Source: Rhodospirillaceae bacterium (lineage in GTDB: Bacteria; Pseudomonadota; Alphaproteobacteria; CACIAM-22H2). Taken from it: a stretch of 56,863 bases of DNA. A model generated the notes under the pieces. It was not told the DNA's origin and searched no databases. It was given only the letters and a program-made list of their open reading frames with translations. The stretch lies in contig JALHMR010000034.1 in NCBI GenBank assembly GCA_022843945.1, forward strand, positions 1 to 56,863. The letters run 5' to 3'. Every line of letters starts with the position of its first letter. The first letter of the stretch is position 1. A program made the translations under genes and the position numbers. Positions 26,996 to 36,182 of this stretch are shown here, piece after piece.

Positions 26996-27790
26996 TCAGG
27001 CCGGGATGGGGCGCGAGCCGGCGACGACCACTGGCGAGCCATCGGCGTCGGCCAGAATACGCGCGGCGATGCCGAACGCGTGCTCGATGGTCGCGGGCCG
27101 CAGGACCTGGGCCGGCGTGCCGAGCGCGGTGATCACGCCGTCGCGCAGCACCGCGATCCGGTCGGCGTAGCGCGACGCCAGGTTCGGATCGTGCAGCACG
27201 GTCAGCACCGCGAAGCCGTTGCGCGCCAGGGCCTGGACCGCGGCCAGGATCTGGTGCTGATGGGCGAGATCGAGGCTCGAGGTCGGCTCATCGAGGATGA
27301 GGTATCGCGTCCCGGGATCGCTGGCGCCGTCGAGCTGGGCGAAGACGCGCGCCAGCTGCACCCGCTGCTGCTCGCCACCCGACAGCGTCGCGTAAGAGCG
27401 GTGGCGCAGCGCGGTCACGCCGGCACGCAGCATGGCGCGCTCGACCGCCTGCTCGTCTTCGAGGCGGGAGGCGAGAGAGGCATAGGGGCTACGCCCCAGC
27501 TCCACGACCTCGGCGACGCTCATCGGGAAGGCGACATGCGTCGACTGGGCCAGCACGGCGCGCCGGCGCGCCAGCGAGACGCGCGGCAGCGAGGTGAGCG
27601 GCTTGCCGTCGACCCAGACCGAGCCGCTATCGGGCGACAGCTCGCCGGCCGCCACGCGCGCCAGGGTCGACTTGCCGGCCCCGTTGGGCCCGAGCAGGGC
27701 CAGGACCTCGCCCGGCACCAACGAGAGCATGACCTCGCGCAGCAGCGCGCGGCCGCGCCGCGCCACGGAGATGTGGTCGAGCGTGATCAT
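26996..27790 (-). CDS. hmuV: Heme ABC transporter ATPase
   Basis: 264 residues from the ATG at 27790, overlapping the hmuU stop. Walker A GPNGAGKST, signature LSGGEQQRV, Walker B YLILDEPTSSLD and HDPNLASRYADRI fit HmuV/BtuD-type ATPases. Together with HmuU and HmuT it imports heme across the inner membrane. Last gene of the heme operon; its stop is 15 bases from the convergent regulator gene, with a weak hairpin over that junction (26971-26986). Confidence 0.94.
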   Translation of the reverse strand: MITLDHISVARRGRALLREVMLSLVPGEVLALLGPNGAGKSTLARVAAGELSPDSGSVWVDGKPLTSLPRVSLARRRAVLAQSTHVAFPMSVAEVVELGRSPYASLASRLEDEQAVERAMLRAGVTALRHRSYATLSGGEQQRVQLARVFAQLDGASDPGTRYLILDEPTSSLDLAHQHQILAAVQALARNGFAVLTVLHDPNLASRYADRIAVLRDGVITALGTPAQVLRPATIEHAFGIAARILADADGSPVVVAGSRPIPA

Positions 27791-28869
27791 CCCAGGGTCC
27801 GCCGCCGGCTGAGCAGCAGCCACAGGAAGAACGGACCGCCCAGCGCGCTGGTCACCAGGCCGATCGGCAGCTCGGCCGGTGCGACGGCGATCCGCGCAAT
27901 GAGGTCGGCGGCCAGCAGGAGCACGCCGCCGATCAGCGCCGAGCCCGGCAGGACCAGACGGTGGTCGGCACCGCCGAGCAACCGGATGAGATGCGGCACG
28001 ACCAGGCCGACGAAGCCGATCGTGCCGCTGACCGCGACCGAGGCGCCGACGGCCAGCGCCACGGCGCCGATGGCGGCGAACTTGACGGTCTCGGTGTCGA
28101 AGCCGAGATGCACCGCGTCGCGCTCGCCGAGGATGAAGGCGTTGAGCGCCCGCGCCAGGCCTGGCACCAGGACGCAAGGCAGGAGAATGAACGGCGCCAC
28201 GGTCATTACCTGTTTCCAGGTGGCGCCGCTCAGGCTGCCCATCATCCAGAAGGTGATATCGCGCAGCTGGCGGTCGTCGCTCATGAAGATGAAGAAGCCG
28301 AGCCCGGCCATGGCCAGGGCGTTGATGGCGATGCCTGAGAGCAGCATCGTCGCCACGAAGGTCCGGCCCTCGATGGTGCTCAGCCGGTACATGAGCGCCG
28401 TCGTGGTCAGGCAGCCGATGAAGGCCGCCACCGGCAGGGTGTAGACGCCGAGGATCGCGGTCACCGGAATGAGCAGCGTGCCGCCCAGCACGATGGTGCC
28501 GACGGCGGCGAAGGCCGCTCCGCCGGAGACGCCGATGAGCTGCGGGTCGGCCAGCGGGTTGCGGAACAGGCCCTGCAGCAGCGCACCGGCCAGAGCGAGA
28601 CCGGCGCCCACCAGCACCGCCAGGCAGGCGCGCGGCAGGCGGATGGCCATAATGATGGCGCGGTCGCGCTCCTCGATCATGCCGAAGCTCGGCAGACCCG
28701 CCGCATCGAGCAGCACCGCGAGGACCTTCGGCGCGCTGATCGGCACCGGCCCCATGCCAACGGCGACCACGAACATGATTCCAAGGGCGAGCGCCAGCGC
28801 CGCCAGAACGGCACCGCGGCGCAAGGCCGGGAGCGAGCCATCGATCCCGGCGAGTGGCACGGTCGTCAT
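27787..28869 (-). CDS. hmuU: Heme ABC transporter permease
   Basis: 360 residues, FecCD/BtuC-type permease with about ten spans. Landmarks: AIIMAIRLPRACLAVLVGAG, GALLQGLFRNPLADPQLIGV, GERDAVHLGFDTE, and GTIGFVGLVVPHLIRLLGGA with DHR. The ATG at 28869 overlaps the hmuT stop. Forms the dimeric inner-membrane heme channel. Confidence 0.94.
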   Translation of the reverse strand: MTTVPLAGIDGSLPALRRGAVLAALALALGIMFVVAVGMGPVPISAPKVLAVLLDAAGLPSFGMIEERDRAIIMAIRLPRACLAVLVGAGLALAGALLQGLFRNPLADPQLIGVSGGAAFAAVGTIVLGGTLLIPVTAILGVYTLPVAAFIGCLTTTALMYRLSTIEGRTFVATMLLSGIAINALAMAGLGFFIFMSDDRQLRDITFWMMGSLSGATWKQVMTVAPFILLPCVLVPGLARALNAFILGERDAVHLGFDTETVKFAAIGAVALAVGASVAVSGTIGFVGLVVPHLIRLLGGADHRLVLPGSALIGGVLLLAADLIARIAVAPAELPIGLVTSALGGPFFLWLLLSRRRTLG

Positions 28870-29756
28870 GGCCGTGTGGCAACCCAGTCGCGCGCGGGCA
28901 AGGCCGGCAGCGGCAAGTTGGGATGCAGCAGGCGGGCGACCTCGGAAACTGCGTGCGCGGTGCGCGGGCCGAAGCCGAGGAGATAGAGCCCATCGAAGGC
29001 GAAGACGCGCCGCGCCTTGCCGGCTGGCGTGGCGGCGATGGATGGAAGCGCCAGCACCGCCTCGACGCCGCCCAGCGTGTCGACGGATTGCTGCATCATC
29101 AGCACGAGGTCGGGTGCGGCGGCGACCGCTGATTCGACCGACAGCGGCTTGTAGCCGCGATAGCCCGACACGGCGTTGGTGCCACCGGCCAGGTGGATCA
29201 TGGCGTCGGCCGCGGTCTCGCTCCCCGAGGCGAGCGGCGCGCCGCGGCTCGTCGCCAGGAGGAAGAGCACCTTGGGCCGCCGGCGCACGCCCGCAAGGAT
29301 GCTCTCGATCTGCGACAGATCCGCTGCGACCCCCGCCGCCAGCGTCTCGCCGCGCTCGGCCATGCCGAGCGTGGCCGCGACGGCGCGGATCTTCGCCGTC
29401 ACGCCGTCGGCGGTGAAGCGGTCCGGCAGGAGCTGGAGTCGAGTGCCGCTGTCGCGCAGCTGAACCAGGGTTTGCGGCGGGCCTGCTTCCTCGAGACCGA
29501 CGATCAGGTCGGGACGCACCGAGAGGATGCCCTCGGCCGAAAGCTGGCGCAGATAGCCGACCTTGGGCAGGCCGTGCGTCGCCACCGGGTGATAGCTGGT
29601 GGTGTCGACGGCGATCACCCGCTCGCCGGCACCGAGGGCGTAGACGATCTCAGTCACCGAGCCGCCCAGGGTGACGATGCGGGTTTCCGCCGCAGCCGCC
29701 GCACCCGCCAGCACCAGCGCCGCCGTCGCGGCGACCGTCGCAAGCCGAAGGAGCAT
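28866..29756 (-). CDS. hmuT: Periplasmic heme-binding protein
   Basis: 296 residues from the ATG at 29756 (TGATG overlap with hmuS; a GTG one codon upstream is an alternative). A signal peptide ending AAAAAE is followed by TRIVTLGGSVTEIVYALGAG and VDTTSYHPVATHGLPKVGYL, typical of HmuT. The Tyr that ligates heme in the family is probably the one in GYLRQLS or SYHP. It accepts heme from the outer-membrane receptor and delivers it to HmuUV. Confidence 0.92.
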   Translation of the reverse strand: MLLRLATVAATAALVLAGAAAAAETRIVTLGGSVTEIVYALGAGERVIAVDTTSYHPVATHGLPKVGYLRQLSAEGILSVRPDLIVGLEEAGPPQTLVQLRDSGTRLQLLPDRFTADGVTAKIRAVAATLGMAERGETLAAGVAADLSQIESILAGVRRRPKVLFLLATSRGAPLASGSETAADAMIHLAGGTNAVSGYRGYKPLSVESAVAAAPDLVLMMQQSVDTLGGVEAVLALPSIAATPAGKARRVFAFDGLYLLGFGPRTAHAVSEVARLLHPNLPLPALPARDWVATRP

Positions 29757-30847
29757 CACACCGCCTTGGAAGACTGGGCCGAGGATTGACGCAAGCTCGC
29801 CACCAGCTCGCGCCATTCCGCCTTCTCCGGCTGGCCGGGCTTGCGCTTGCCGAAAAGCAGCGCGATCGTCTCGCCGGCCGCGTCGAAGAGCTCGACCGAG
29901 GTCACGGCGCCGTCGCGCGTCGGCTTGTGGACGATCCAGGCGCTGTCGACCTTGTCCTCGCGCAGATGCAGGTTGAACTCGGGGTCGAGGACGTTGAACC
30001 ACGGCCCGACGGCCTTGAGCTTGCTCACCTTGCCGGTGTGGATCTGGATGCAGCCCGGGTTGCCGACGAAGACCATGATCGGAACCTCGCGCTGCGCCGC
30101 CAGCTCCAGCGTCGCCCGCGCGGCGGCCGGCGTCAGGGGCTCGGCGAACTCGGAGCCGGCGAGACGCAGGGCCTGGGTGCGGCCCACCTTGAACTTCCTG
30201 AGCAGGCCGAAGAAATCGTGCGTGTCCTCGAGCTTGCGCCAGGCCTCGCGCAGCCCTTCGACGTCGATCGCGCCGTCCGGGCGGTCGGTCGCGGCCGGTG
30301 CCGCGGCCTCGACCGGCAACGTCTTGTCCTGCTGGGGTGCCGTGAAGTCCCGGACCAGCCCGTCGAACGCCGCCATGCTCGTCTTCTCGGTGGCGTAGAC
30401 CTTGTGCACGGCCTGGCCGGCGCCGTCGAAGAACTGCAGGCTGCGGCGTTCGCCGTGGTCAGTCGCCTCGCGCACGGCGAAGCCGAAGCGCCAGCGGTTG
30501 AGGAACAGCCGCAGGTCGATATCCTCGCCCAGGACAAGCCCCATGGCGCCGTTCACCGAGACTTCGCCGTAGGCGCCGTGGCGCTCATGCACCGCGCTGT
30601 CGTTGCGGGTCAACGCCATGACCGGGCCCAGCGCCGGCAGGGAGAGGATGACGTCGCCCCAGTTCCTGGCTTCGAGCCGGGTCGCGGTGCTGCCCACGCC
30701 GGTGGCGACCAGCTCACCCTCGCTGACGCCCAGCGAACGGGCGGCATCGCGGATGCGGACCTTGGGATGCTCCGCGCGATAGGCGCGCCAGCGCGCAGCA
30801 AGATCGTCGGGCGGTGTCGGGCGCGATAGGGGCAGGACGGTAGCCAT
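29756..30847 (-). CDS. hmuS: Heme-degrading / hemin transport protein HmuS (HemS)
   Basis: 363 residues made of two tandem HemS/ChuS-like domains: the first contains LSLPALGPVMALTRNDSAVH and EKTSMAAFDGL, the second VFVGNPGCIQIHTGKVSKLK and WFNVLDPEFNLHLREDKVDS. Cytoplasmic HemS proteins bind incoming heme and either hand it on or open the ring. Lies between tonB (14-base gap) and hmuT (overlap). Confidence 0.93.
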   Translation of the reverse strand: MATVLPLSRPTPPDDLAARWRAYRAEHPKVRIRDAARSLGVSEGELVATGVGSTATRLEARNWGDVILSLPALGPVMALTRNDSAVHERHGAYGEVSVNGAMGLVLGEDIDLRLFLNRWRFGFAVREATDHGERRSLQFFDGAGQAVHKVYATEKTSMAAFDGLVRDFTAPQQDKTLPVEAAAPAATDRPDGAIDVEGLREAWRKLEDTHDFFGLLRKFKVGRTQALRLAGSEFAEPLTPAAARATLELAAQREVPIMVFVGNPGCIQIHTGKVSKLKAVGPWFNVLDPEFNLHLREDKVDSAWIVHKPTRDGAVTSVELFDAAGETIALLFGKRKPGQPEKAEWRELVASLRQSSAQSSKAV

Positions 30848-30861
30848 GTTATTTCTCCCGG

Positions 30862-31773
30862 TTACAAAACGCTGCGAAGCTGAAAACGCACGGGCACTTC
30901 GACCCAGGCTTCGACGGGCCGGCCGTTGATCTGTGCCGCTTCAAAGGCCCAGCGGCGCACGGCCCGCAGGGCCGCATCGTCGAGCAGGCCGACCCCAGAG
31001 CTGCGAAACACGCGGACGTCGCGCGATTCGCCGTCCGGGCCGACCAGGGCGCGGATGATCACCTCGCCCTCCTGGTGAAGATCGACGGCCCGGCGCGGAT
31101 AGGTGGGCGGCGCGGGTGGCGAGCGGAAGCGAGCGCTGGTGATCACCGGCGGTGCGGCCGCGATCTCTCTGGCCGAGGCGAGCTGGGAAGGGGCCGCAGG
31201 AGTCGGCGCCTGAGGAGCCGCGACCGGTGGTGCCGCGGTGACCGTATCCGTGCCCGTTGCTGCCGTGGGTTTTTTGACGGGTTGCGGCGGCGGCTCGGAG
31301 ATTTTTGGTGTCTCGCGCTGAGTGGCCGAGGCCGGGTGAGCCGCCGCCACCTCGCGGCGCTTCGGCTTGGGCGGGGGCGGTTTGAATAGGATGACGGCCT
31401 GTTCCGCCACCGGCGGCGACGGCTCGGCCGGCGGTTCCGGCGGGGCCACGGCAGTTTCTACTGCCGGCGGCTGAGGCAGCACCTCATCGACAGCCGGCAA
31501 GACCTCGGCGGATGCAGAAGCGGCGCTGAGCTGCGCTTGCGCCGCGACTTCCGCGGCGGCGGCCGGCACGGCTTCGTCCGGCGCGGCCCACAAGACGACC
31601 TCGACCGTCGCCGCACTGGGCAGCGTGGTCGTGGCGCCGAAGGACCACCACGCCGCCGCCGCCACGATGGCCCCGTGCAAGGCGATGGACGCCGCGAGCG
31701 CCGAGGCGGTCGGACGCGTGCCGGGCGACGAGCCCGGAGCAGCCTCGACAGTCCTGGCGCTCGCAGCCGCCAT
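30862..31773 (-). CDS. tonB: TonB energy-transduction protein
   Basis: 303 residues: one N-terminal membrane anchor (ALAASIALHGAIVAAAAWWS), a long Pro/Ala-rich periplasmic spacer (PPEPPAEPSPPVAEQ; KPPPPKPKRR) and a C-terminal TonB domain (YPRRAVDLHQEGEVIIRALV ... VRRWAFEAAQINGRPVEAWV). It couples proton-motive force to the heme receptor encoded one base upstream. ExbB and ExbD are not in the window, so it probably borrows them from elsewhere. Its location inside the operon implies dedication to heme uptake. Confidence 0.94.
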   Translation of the reverse strand: MAAASARTVEAAPGSSPGTRPTASALAASIALHGAIVAAAAWWSFGATTTLPSAATVEVVLWAAPDEAVPAAAAEVAAQAQLSAASASAEVLPAVDEVLPQPPAVETAVAPPEPPAEPSPPVAEQAVILFKPPPPKPKRREVAAAHPASATQRETPKISEPPPQPVKKPTAATGTDTVTAAPPVAAPQAPTPAAPSQLASAREIAAAPPVITSARFRSPPAPPTYPRRAVDLHQEGEVIIRALVGPDGESRDVRVFRSSGVGLLDDAALRAVRRWAFEAAQINGRPVEAWVEVPVRFQLRSVL

Positions 31774-31774
31774 C

Positions 31775-33796
31775 TCAGAACTTCATCGTGTAGGAGACGG
31801 CGCCGTAGATGTCGCGCCCCTCCTGATAGAGGGTCTGAGCCGTGTGCCGGCGATAGGCCTTGTCGAACATGTTGTCGACACCGCCATCGATACGCACACC
31901 GCGCAGGATTTCCTGGCTCGGCTGCCAGCTGGCGAACAGGCCGTGCAGCATGTAGCCGCCGGTCGGTTGCGCCGTGTCGAACATGGTCGGATCGATCTTT
32001 TCCTGCCGGGCGACGAACTGGCTGCGAATACCGGCCAGCAGGTCCCATTCGGGCACCTTGCCGCCGAAGCTGGTGGTCAGCTTGTCGCCCTGGACCGAAT
32101 TCAGCGGCCGATGATTGGTCTGGTTTACGCCGCGCACAGCCGACAGGCCAAGGCCGGCGAACCAGCGTGGCGTGTCGTAGACCGCTTCCGCTTCGGCGCC
32201 CCGAAGGGTCGCCTCCGCGATATTCTGATATTGCGCGGTGGCGCCGACGATGAAGAGCTCGATGAGGTCTTCAGCCTTCGTGTAGAAGACGCTGCCGCGC
32301 AGCCGCAGCGAATCTCGGCTGGTCAGCACATCGTTGAAGCGAAACCGCGGACCGGCCTCCACGGTTTTCACGGTCTCGGGCTTGAGGTTCGGATTGTTGA
32401 CGAAGGTGTTGCCCGGAAAGTGCGTGCTGGAGATGAACATCTCCGTCAGGCTGGGAGAGCGGAACGCCTCCGCATACGAGGCGAACACGCTGACCCAGGG
32501 CGCGATCCGCCATACCCCGCCAAGGCGCGGCGACAGCCGGCTCTCATCGTTCGTCTGGCTCGACGCATCGGATGACAGCTCGTAATTGTCGAAGCGCAGG
32601 CCGGGAATGAGCGAGAACGGCCCCACGGCGATCTCGTCCTGCACGTAAAGGCCGGAGACGTAGTTGTTGGCGCCGGGATAGCCGGGTCGCGCGGCGCCGT
32701 TGCGTATGCCCTGCTGGCTGTCCGCGTAGTACTCGGCGCCGTAAGTGAGCGTATGGCTGCCGAAGCCGAATTCGCCGGCGCGCGAGGTGTTGCGGAGATC
32801 GAAGCCGGTGGTGGCAAGATTGGTTTCATCGAGGCGTGGCGTGGCGTTGTCGAGCCGGTTCTCCCGCACATAGGTCGTGGTTCGATAGAGCGTGAAGTTC
32901 GGCGCTACCCACGGAGAGTCCGGGCTTTCGAAGCCGTAGTTGACGCTCGTCGTGTTCTGCTCAGTCCGGCGATCCATCCGGAAGACGTCGGTGCCGTTGA
33001 CGTTGCTATTGGCATTCGACGGCGTATTGCCGTGCTCGTTGAGCAGGTTGTGGCCGAAGCCGACCTTGTGGCCGTTGCCGGGGTTGATGCCGACCTTCAG
33101 CAGGCCGCCCGCCAAACGCTCGGCTGAATCCGCGAGTTCACGATCGCCGCCCTGCCGCATCGTGCCGCTGAAGCGGTAGGTCATGTTGCCAAGGACTTCG
33201 ACATGCGGGCCGACGCGGCTGGCCGCGGTGGCGCTGTAGAGCGGTTCGCGGCGGACAGAGCTGTAGCCGTACTTGCCGCGCAGGGCCGTGGTCTCGCCGG
33301 GCTCGAGGAAGTCCGAGGCGTCCTTGGTACGCATCGCAACCACGCCACCGGTCGCACCGCTGCCGTAGAGGGTGGACGCCGGGCCTTTCAGGACCTCCAC
33401 CTGCTTCAGCAGGTCAGGATCGAGGAAGAAGCGTCCCTTGTGGCCGGCATCGAAGTTCTGTCGGGCGCCGTCGATCGTGGTGACCACGCGCTGTCCGTCG
33501 AGGCCGCGGATGTTGACGTCCATGCCGCCGCGGCGCGGGCCGCCCGTGATCTCGACGCCCGGTACATCGCCGAAGACATCATTCATGGTGCGCGGAACGC
33601 GGCGTTCGATCTCTTCCGTGCCGATGACGTTGACCGCGGCAGGGACGTCGTCCACGCGGTGCGGCGTCTTGGTCGCGGTGACCGTGACCGGGTCGAGCGC
33701 TGTCGGCGCGGGTACTTGCGCCAAGGCGGGCGCGGCCAGCAAGGCCGTTGCCGGCAGCACGGCGCCGAGAAGATGGAGACGAATCGAGACAGCCAT
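31775..33796 (-). CDS. hmuR: TonB-dependent heme/hemoglobin receptor
   Basis: 673 residues from the ATG at 33796 (GGAGGGG site upstream; a longer frame lacks support). Signal peptide, then a TonB box region (LDPVTVTATKTPHRVDD), the plug (GVEITGGPRRGGMDVNIRGL; LYGSGATGGVVAMRTKDASD) and a 22-strand barrel ending in aromatic Phe (YTMKF). The motif FRSPSLTEMF and the NPNLKPE segment are hallmarks of the TonB hemoglobin/transferrin/lactoferrin receptor family, HmuR/HemR type. Outer-membrane entry point for heme. Confidence 0.93.
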   Translation of the reverse strand: MAVSIRLHLLGAVLPATALLAAPALAQVPAPTALDPVTVTATKTPHRVDDVPAAVNVIGTEEIERRVPRTMNDVFGDVPGVEITGGPRRGGMDVNIRGLDGQRVVTTIDGARQNFDAGHKGRFFLDPDLLKQVEVLKGPASTLYGSGATGGVVAMRTKDASDFLEPGETTALRGKYGYSSVRREPLYSATAASRVGPHVEVLGNMTYRFSGTMRQGGDRELADSAERLAGGLLKVGINPGNGHKVGFGHNLLNEHGNTPSNANSNVNGTDVFRMDRRTEQNTTSVNYGFESPDSPWVAPNFTLYRTTTYVRENRLDNATPRLDETNLATTGFDLRNTSRAGEFGFGSHTLTYGAEYYADSQQGIRNGAARPGYPGANNYVSGLYVQDEIAVGPFSLIPGLRFDNYELSSDASSQTNDESRLSPRLGGVWRIAPWVSVFASYAEAFRSPSLTEMFISSTHFPGNTFVNNPNLKPETVKTVEAGPRFRFNDVLTSRDSLRLRGSVFYTKAEDLIELFIVGATAQYQNIAEATLRGAEAEAVYDTPRWFAGLGLSAVRGVNQTNHRPLNSVQGDKLTTSFGGKVPEWDLLAGIRSQFVARQEKIDPTMFDTAQPTGGYMLHGLFASWQPSQEILRGVRIDGGVDNMFDKAYRRHTAQTLYQEGRDIYGAVSYTMKF

Positions 33797-33843
33797 AGAA
33801 CCCCTCCGATGAACCAACCGTGAAACCTGGCTGGCTACCGGGG

Positions 33844-33913
33844 GACGGGCGGCTGGCCCGTCGTTAGGTGGCTTGCTGGGTGCTGATGAAGAACCGTGCC
33901 GCCGTCAGGCGGC
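33844..33913 (-). promoter_or_regulatory. Two hairpins in the hmuP-hmuR spacer
   Basis: On the minus strand, 5 bases after the hmuP stop, is a hairpin with arms 33898-33903/33908-33913 (6 bp, GTCA/TGAC loop), and further on a second with arms 33844-33850/33856-33862 (7 bp, GACGGGC). Neither is followed by a T-run. They may damp or separate expression of hmuP and hmuR, or protect the 5' end of hmuR mRNA. Confidence 0.4.
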
Positions 33914-33918
33914 CGGCG

Positions 33919-34116
33919 TTACTTGGTGAGAAGCAGCTTGCCGTTGCTGGTGATCCGCAGGCGGTACTCCTCGTCGCGATGCTGGATGATGATTTCCTGA
34001 CGGCCGCGCAGGATGGAATCGAGCGGCACGCGCGCCGGCGCACCCTCCGCGCGCCGGGCATCGCCCCCGCGCTCGCTCCCGTCCTGAACGCAATTCATTC
34101 TCAATTTCATAAACAA
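33919..34116 (-). CDS. hmuP: Hemin uptake protein HmuP (HemP family)
   Basis: 65 residues; the C-terminal half VPLDSILRGRQEIIIQHRDE followed by EYRLRITSNGKLLLTK is the HemP domain. In rhizobia and related bacteria HmuP is a co-activator needed for hmuR expression. Possible ATG starts are 34116, 34110 and 34098; none has a good Shine-Dalgarno, so the first is given provisionally. First gene of the heme locus, 122 bases before hmuR. Confidence 0.85.
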   Translation of the reverse strand: MFMKLRMNCVQDGSERGGDARRAEGAPARVPLDSILRGRQEIIIQHRDEEYRLRITSNGKLLLTK

Positions 34117-34140
34117 GAAATATCGGAACCGCGGCAGAGG

Positions 34141-34161
34141 TGCAACTGAGAATTAGTCGCA
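34141..34161 (-). promoter_or_regulatory. Candidate Fur/Irr-type iron box upstream of hmuP
   Basis: An imperfect 21-base palindrome with outer arms TGCAACT and AGTCGCA and an AT-rich centre (GAGAATT); 14 of 20 positions are symmetric. The minus-strand form reads ...CTAATTCTCAGTTGCA, close to the Fur-box pattern. It sits 25-45 bases upstream of the hmuP start. A second perfect palindrome, TACAATTGTA, lies at 34198-34207 towards the divergent PAS gene. Confidence 0.5.
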
Positions 34162-34240
34162 ACTAAGGCTGCAAATCCCGGATCCCTAGACTTTAGTTAC
34201 AATTGTAGTAAGGCGGGCCGGCGGCTAGGTTGCGTGCTCT

Positions 34241-34762
34241 GTGACGTCAGACCGCAATATCTCGCCCGCCGGCGACCCAACGCTTCCCGCCGGGGCGACC
34301 CACCCACGGTTTGGCGACATTTTCGCCTATTGGCGGCGGAAGACCCCGCCCGGCCGACTGCCCGGCCGCCAGCACCTCGACCCGCTGGAAATCCCCCAGC
34401 TGCTGCGGCACGTGGCGCTCTACGATGTGGTCCGCGGTGAGGGCGCGTTGCGTTTTCGCACCCGGCTGGTCGGCACCGCCGCCGCCGAGGCCCTGGGTGC
34501 CGACAATACCGGGCGCTTCGTCGACGACATCATGCCGGCCCACGCCTATCCGGACTTTCTGGCCGCCTATACCGACGTCGTGGAAAACGGGCGGCCGCAT
34601 TACTGGGAACGGCCGCTGCCCTTCGCCAATCGCGACTTCCTGGCGATCCAGCGGCTGGCCCTGCCGCTGGCGGCCGACGGCACGACGGTTGACGTGGTGC
34701 TCGCCTGCTACGTGGCGGTGGTGCACCCGGCCCTGAAGAACCGGCCCCGCGCCGCCGACTAA
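34241..34762 (+). CDS. PAS-domain protein (PAS_5-like)
   Basis: 173 residues from a GTG at 34241. The pattern FGDIFAYWRRKTPPGRLPGR, DPLEIPQLLRHVALYDVVRG and LRFRTRLVGTAAAEALG, DNTGRF is typical of the stand-alone PAS_5 (DUF1488-like size) proteins abundant in Rhodospirillales. There is no output domain; such proteins are presumed sensors or scaffolds of unknown role. Divergent from the heme locus, and 13 bases convergent with the allG-like gene. Function unknown. Confidence 0.82.
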   Translation: MTSDRNISPAGDPTLPAGATHPRFGDIFAYWRRKTPPGRLPGRQHLDPLEIPQLLRHVALYDVVRGEGALRFRTRLVGTAAAEALGADNTGRFVDDIMPAHAYPDFLAAYTDVVENGRPHYWERPLPFANRDFLAIQRLALPLAADGTTVDVVLACYVAVVHPALKNRPRAAD

Positions 34763-34775
34763 AGCCCCAGTCCGC

Positions 34776-36182
34776 CTAAAGGCCGAGGCGCCGCGCCAGC
34801 TCGTCGACCGCCTTGGTGAAGCACGACAGCGGTGCGCTGGTGATACCGGCGCCGATCTGTCCGACACCCGCGTCCTTGTGCGCGATGCCGGTGTTGATCA
34901 CCGGCTCGAGCCCGGTATCGACGACCTTGCGGATATCGATCCCGGCCGGCGTGCCGGCAAAGTTGAGCGGCGGCAGAGTAAAGCCCGGGTTGCGCCCCAT
35001 GGTGATCGTGCTCATCGCCTGCGTGTAACCGAGCGCCTGGTCCGGCGTTCCGCCGATGAACTTGACGATGGCGAGCGCCGAGGCCATGGCGAAGCCGCCG
35101 ATGCCGCAGGTCTCTGTGATGGCGCTGTCGCCGAGATCGGGCGCCGCATCGGCGATCGAATAGCCGGGGAAATAAAGCCCGTTCACGCGGGGTGCGGGCG
35201 TGGTGAACCAGGCATCGCCCGTGCCCGAGACGCGGATGCCGAACTCGACGCCGTTGCGCGCCATGACGGTGACCAGGCTCGACCCTTCCACACCGTGCGC
35301 CGCGTCCATCATCGCCTTGCACGCCGCCATCGAGATGTTGAGGAACGAGAAGTCGTTGGCCGCGAGGAATTCGAGGCTCGCCGCGACGTCCTCGGCCTTG
35401 GCCGAGGACCGGGTCATCGCCGTCGCCAGCTTGCGGAAGAGCAGCGCCGTCGCGGCGACGTTGCGATTGTGCATCTCGTCGCCCATGTGCAGCGCCTGGG
35501 CCATCATCGGCTTGAGATCGATCGGACCGGTGACCTCGAGCGCGGCCTTGAGCGTCGGGGCCAGCGTCGTCTCGAACCAGCGCAGGCGGGCCAGGACCTC
35601 GGGGCTGTTGGCGCCGTAGCGCAGGACCTTGCCGAGACCCTCGTTGAGATTGGAGTAGCTGCGGTTGCCGTGCACCGGGTTGTCGATGATCCACACGGGC
35701 ATCGACGGGCTGATGATGCCGGCCATCGGCCCGACCGCCGCATGGTGATGGCAGGAATCGAACCTGATGGCGCCTGACGACGCGAGCTGGCGGGCCGCAT
35801 CGAGATCCGACGCCCAGCCCTCGTAGACCAGCGCGCCGCAGATGCCGCCCTGCATCGGCCCGCACATGCGCGCCCAGTCGATCGGCGCACCGGCATGCAG
35901 GACCATGCGCTCCTCGAGGCCGGGCACCACGTCGCGCGCAATACCCACGCCGACCAGCCGCGGCTGCGCCGACAAATAGGCGTCGTACGCCTTCTTGTTC
36001 GCCGCCTCGACCGCCGGGTTGCCGACCAGCTTGGCCAGCGCCTCGCCGGCCGGGCGGTCGCCCGCAGCGGGCGGTGTCCAGTCGACATGGGTGACACCGC
36101 CACCGGCCCCGGCAATGGCCTCGGCGAAGGACGGCAGACCGATATTGATGACTTCGAGCTTGTTGGCGAGCAGGCCGCTCAT
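34776..36182 (-). CDS. allG: DUF1116 protein, AllG/YlbE-like oxamate carbamoyltransferase subunit
   Basis: 468 residues from the ATG at 36182, overlapping the fdrA stop. DUF1116 pattern: HVDWTPPAAGDRPAGEALAK, FDSCHHHAAVGPMAGIISPS, IDNPVHGNRSYSNLNEGLGK, GDEMHNRNVAATALLFRKLA and ETCGIGGFAMASALAIVKFI. In E. coli ylbE (allG) acts with fdrA (allF) and ylbF (allH) as the oxamate carbamoyltransferase of allantoin degradation, giving carbamoyl phosphate for carbamate kinase. The partner fdrA is directly upstream; allH is not in the window. Confidence 0.87.
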   Translation of the reverse strand: MSGLLANKLEVINIGLPSFAEAIAGAGGGVTHVDWTPPAAGDRPAGEALAKLVGNPAVEAANKKAYDAYLSAQPRLVGVGIARDVVPGLEERMVLHAGAPIDWARMCGPMQGGICGALVYEGWASDLDAARQLASSGAIRFDSCHHHAAVGPMAGIISPSMPVWIIDNPVHGNRSYSNLNEGLGKVLRYGANSPEVLARLRWFETTLAPTLKAALEVTGPIDLKPMMAQALHMGDEMHNRNVAATALLFRKLATAMTRSSAKAEDVAASLEFLAANDFSFLNISMAACKAMMDAAHGVEGSSLVTVMARNGVEFGIRVSGTGDAWFTTPAPRVNGLYFPGYSIADAAPDLGDSAITETCGIGGFAMASALAIVKFIGGTPDQALGYTQAMSTITMGRNPGFTLPPLNFAGTPAGIDIRKVVDTGLEPVINTGIAHKDAGVGQIGAGITSAPLSCFTKAVDELARRLGL

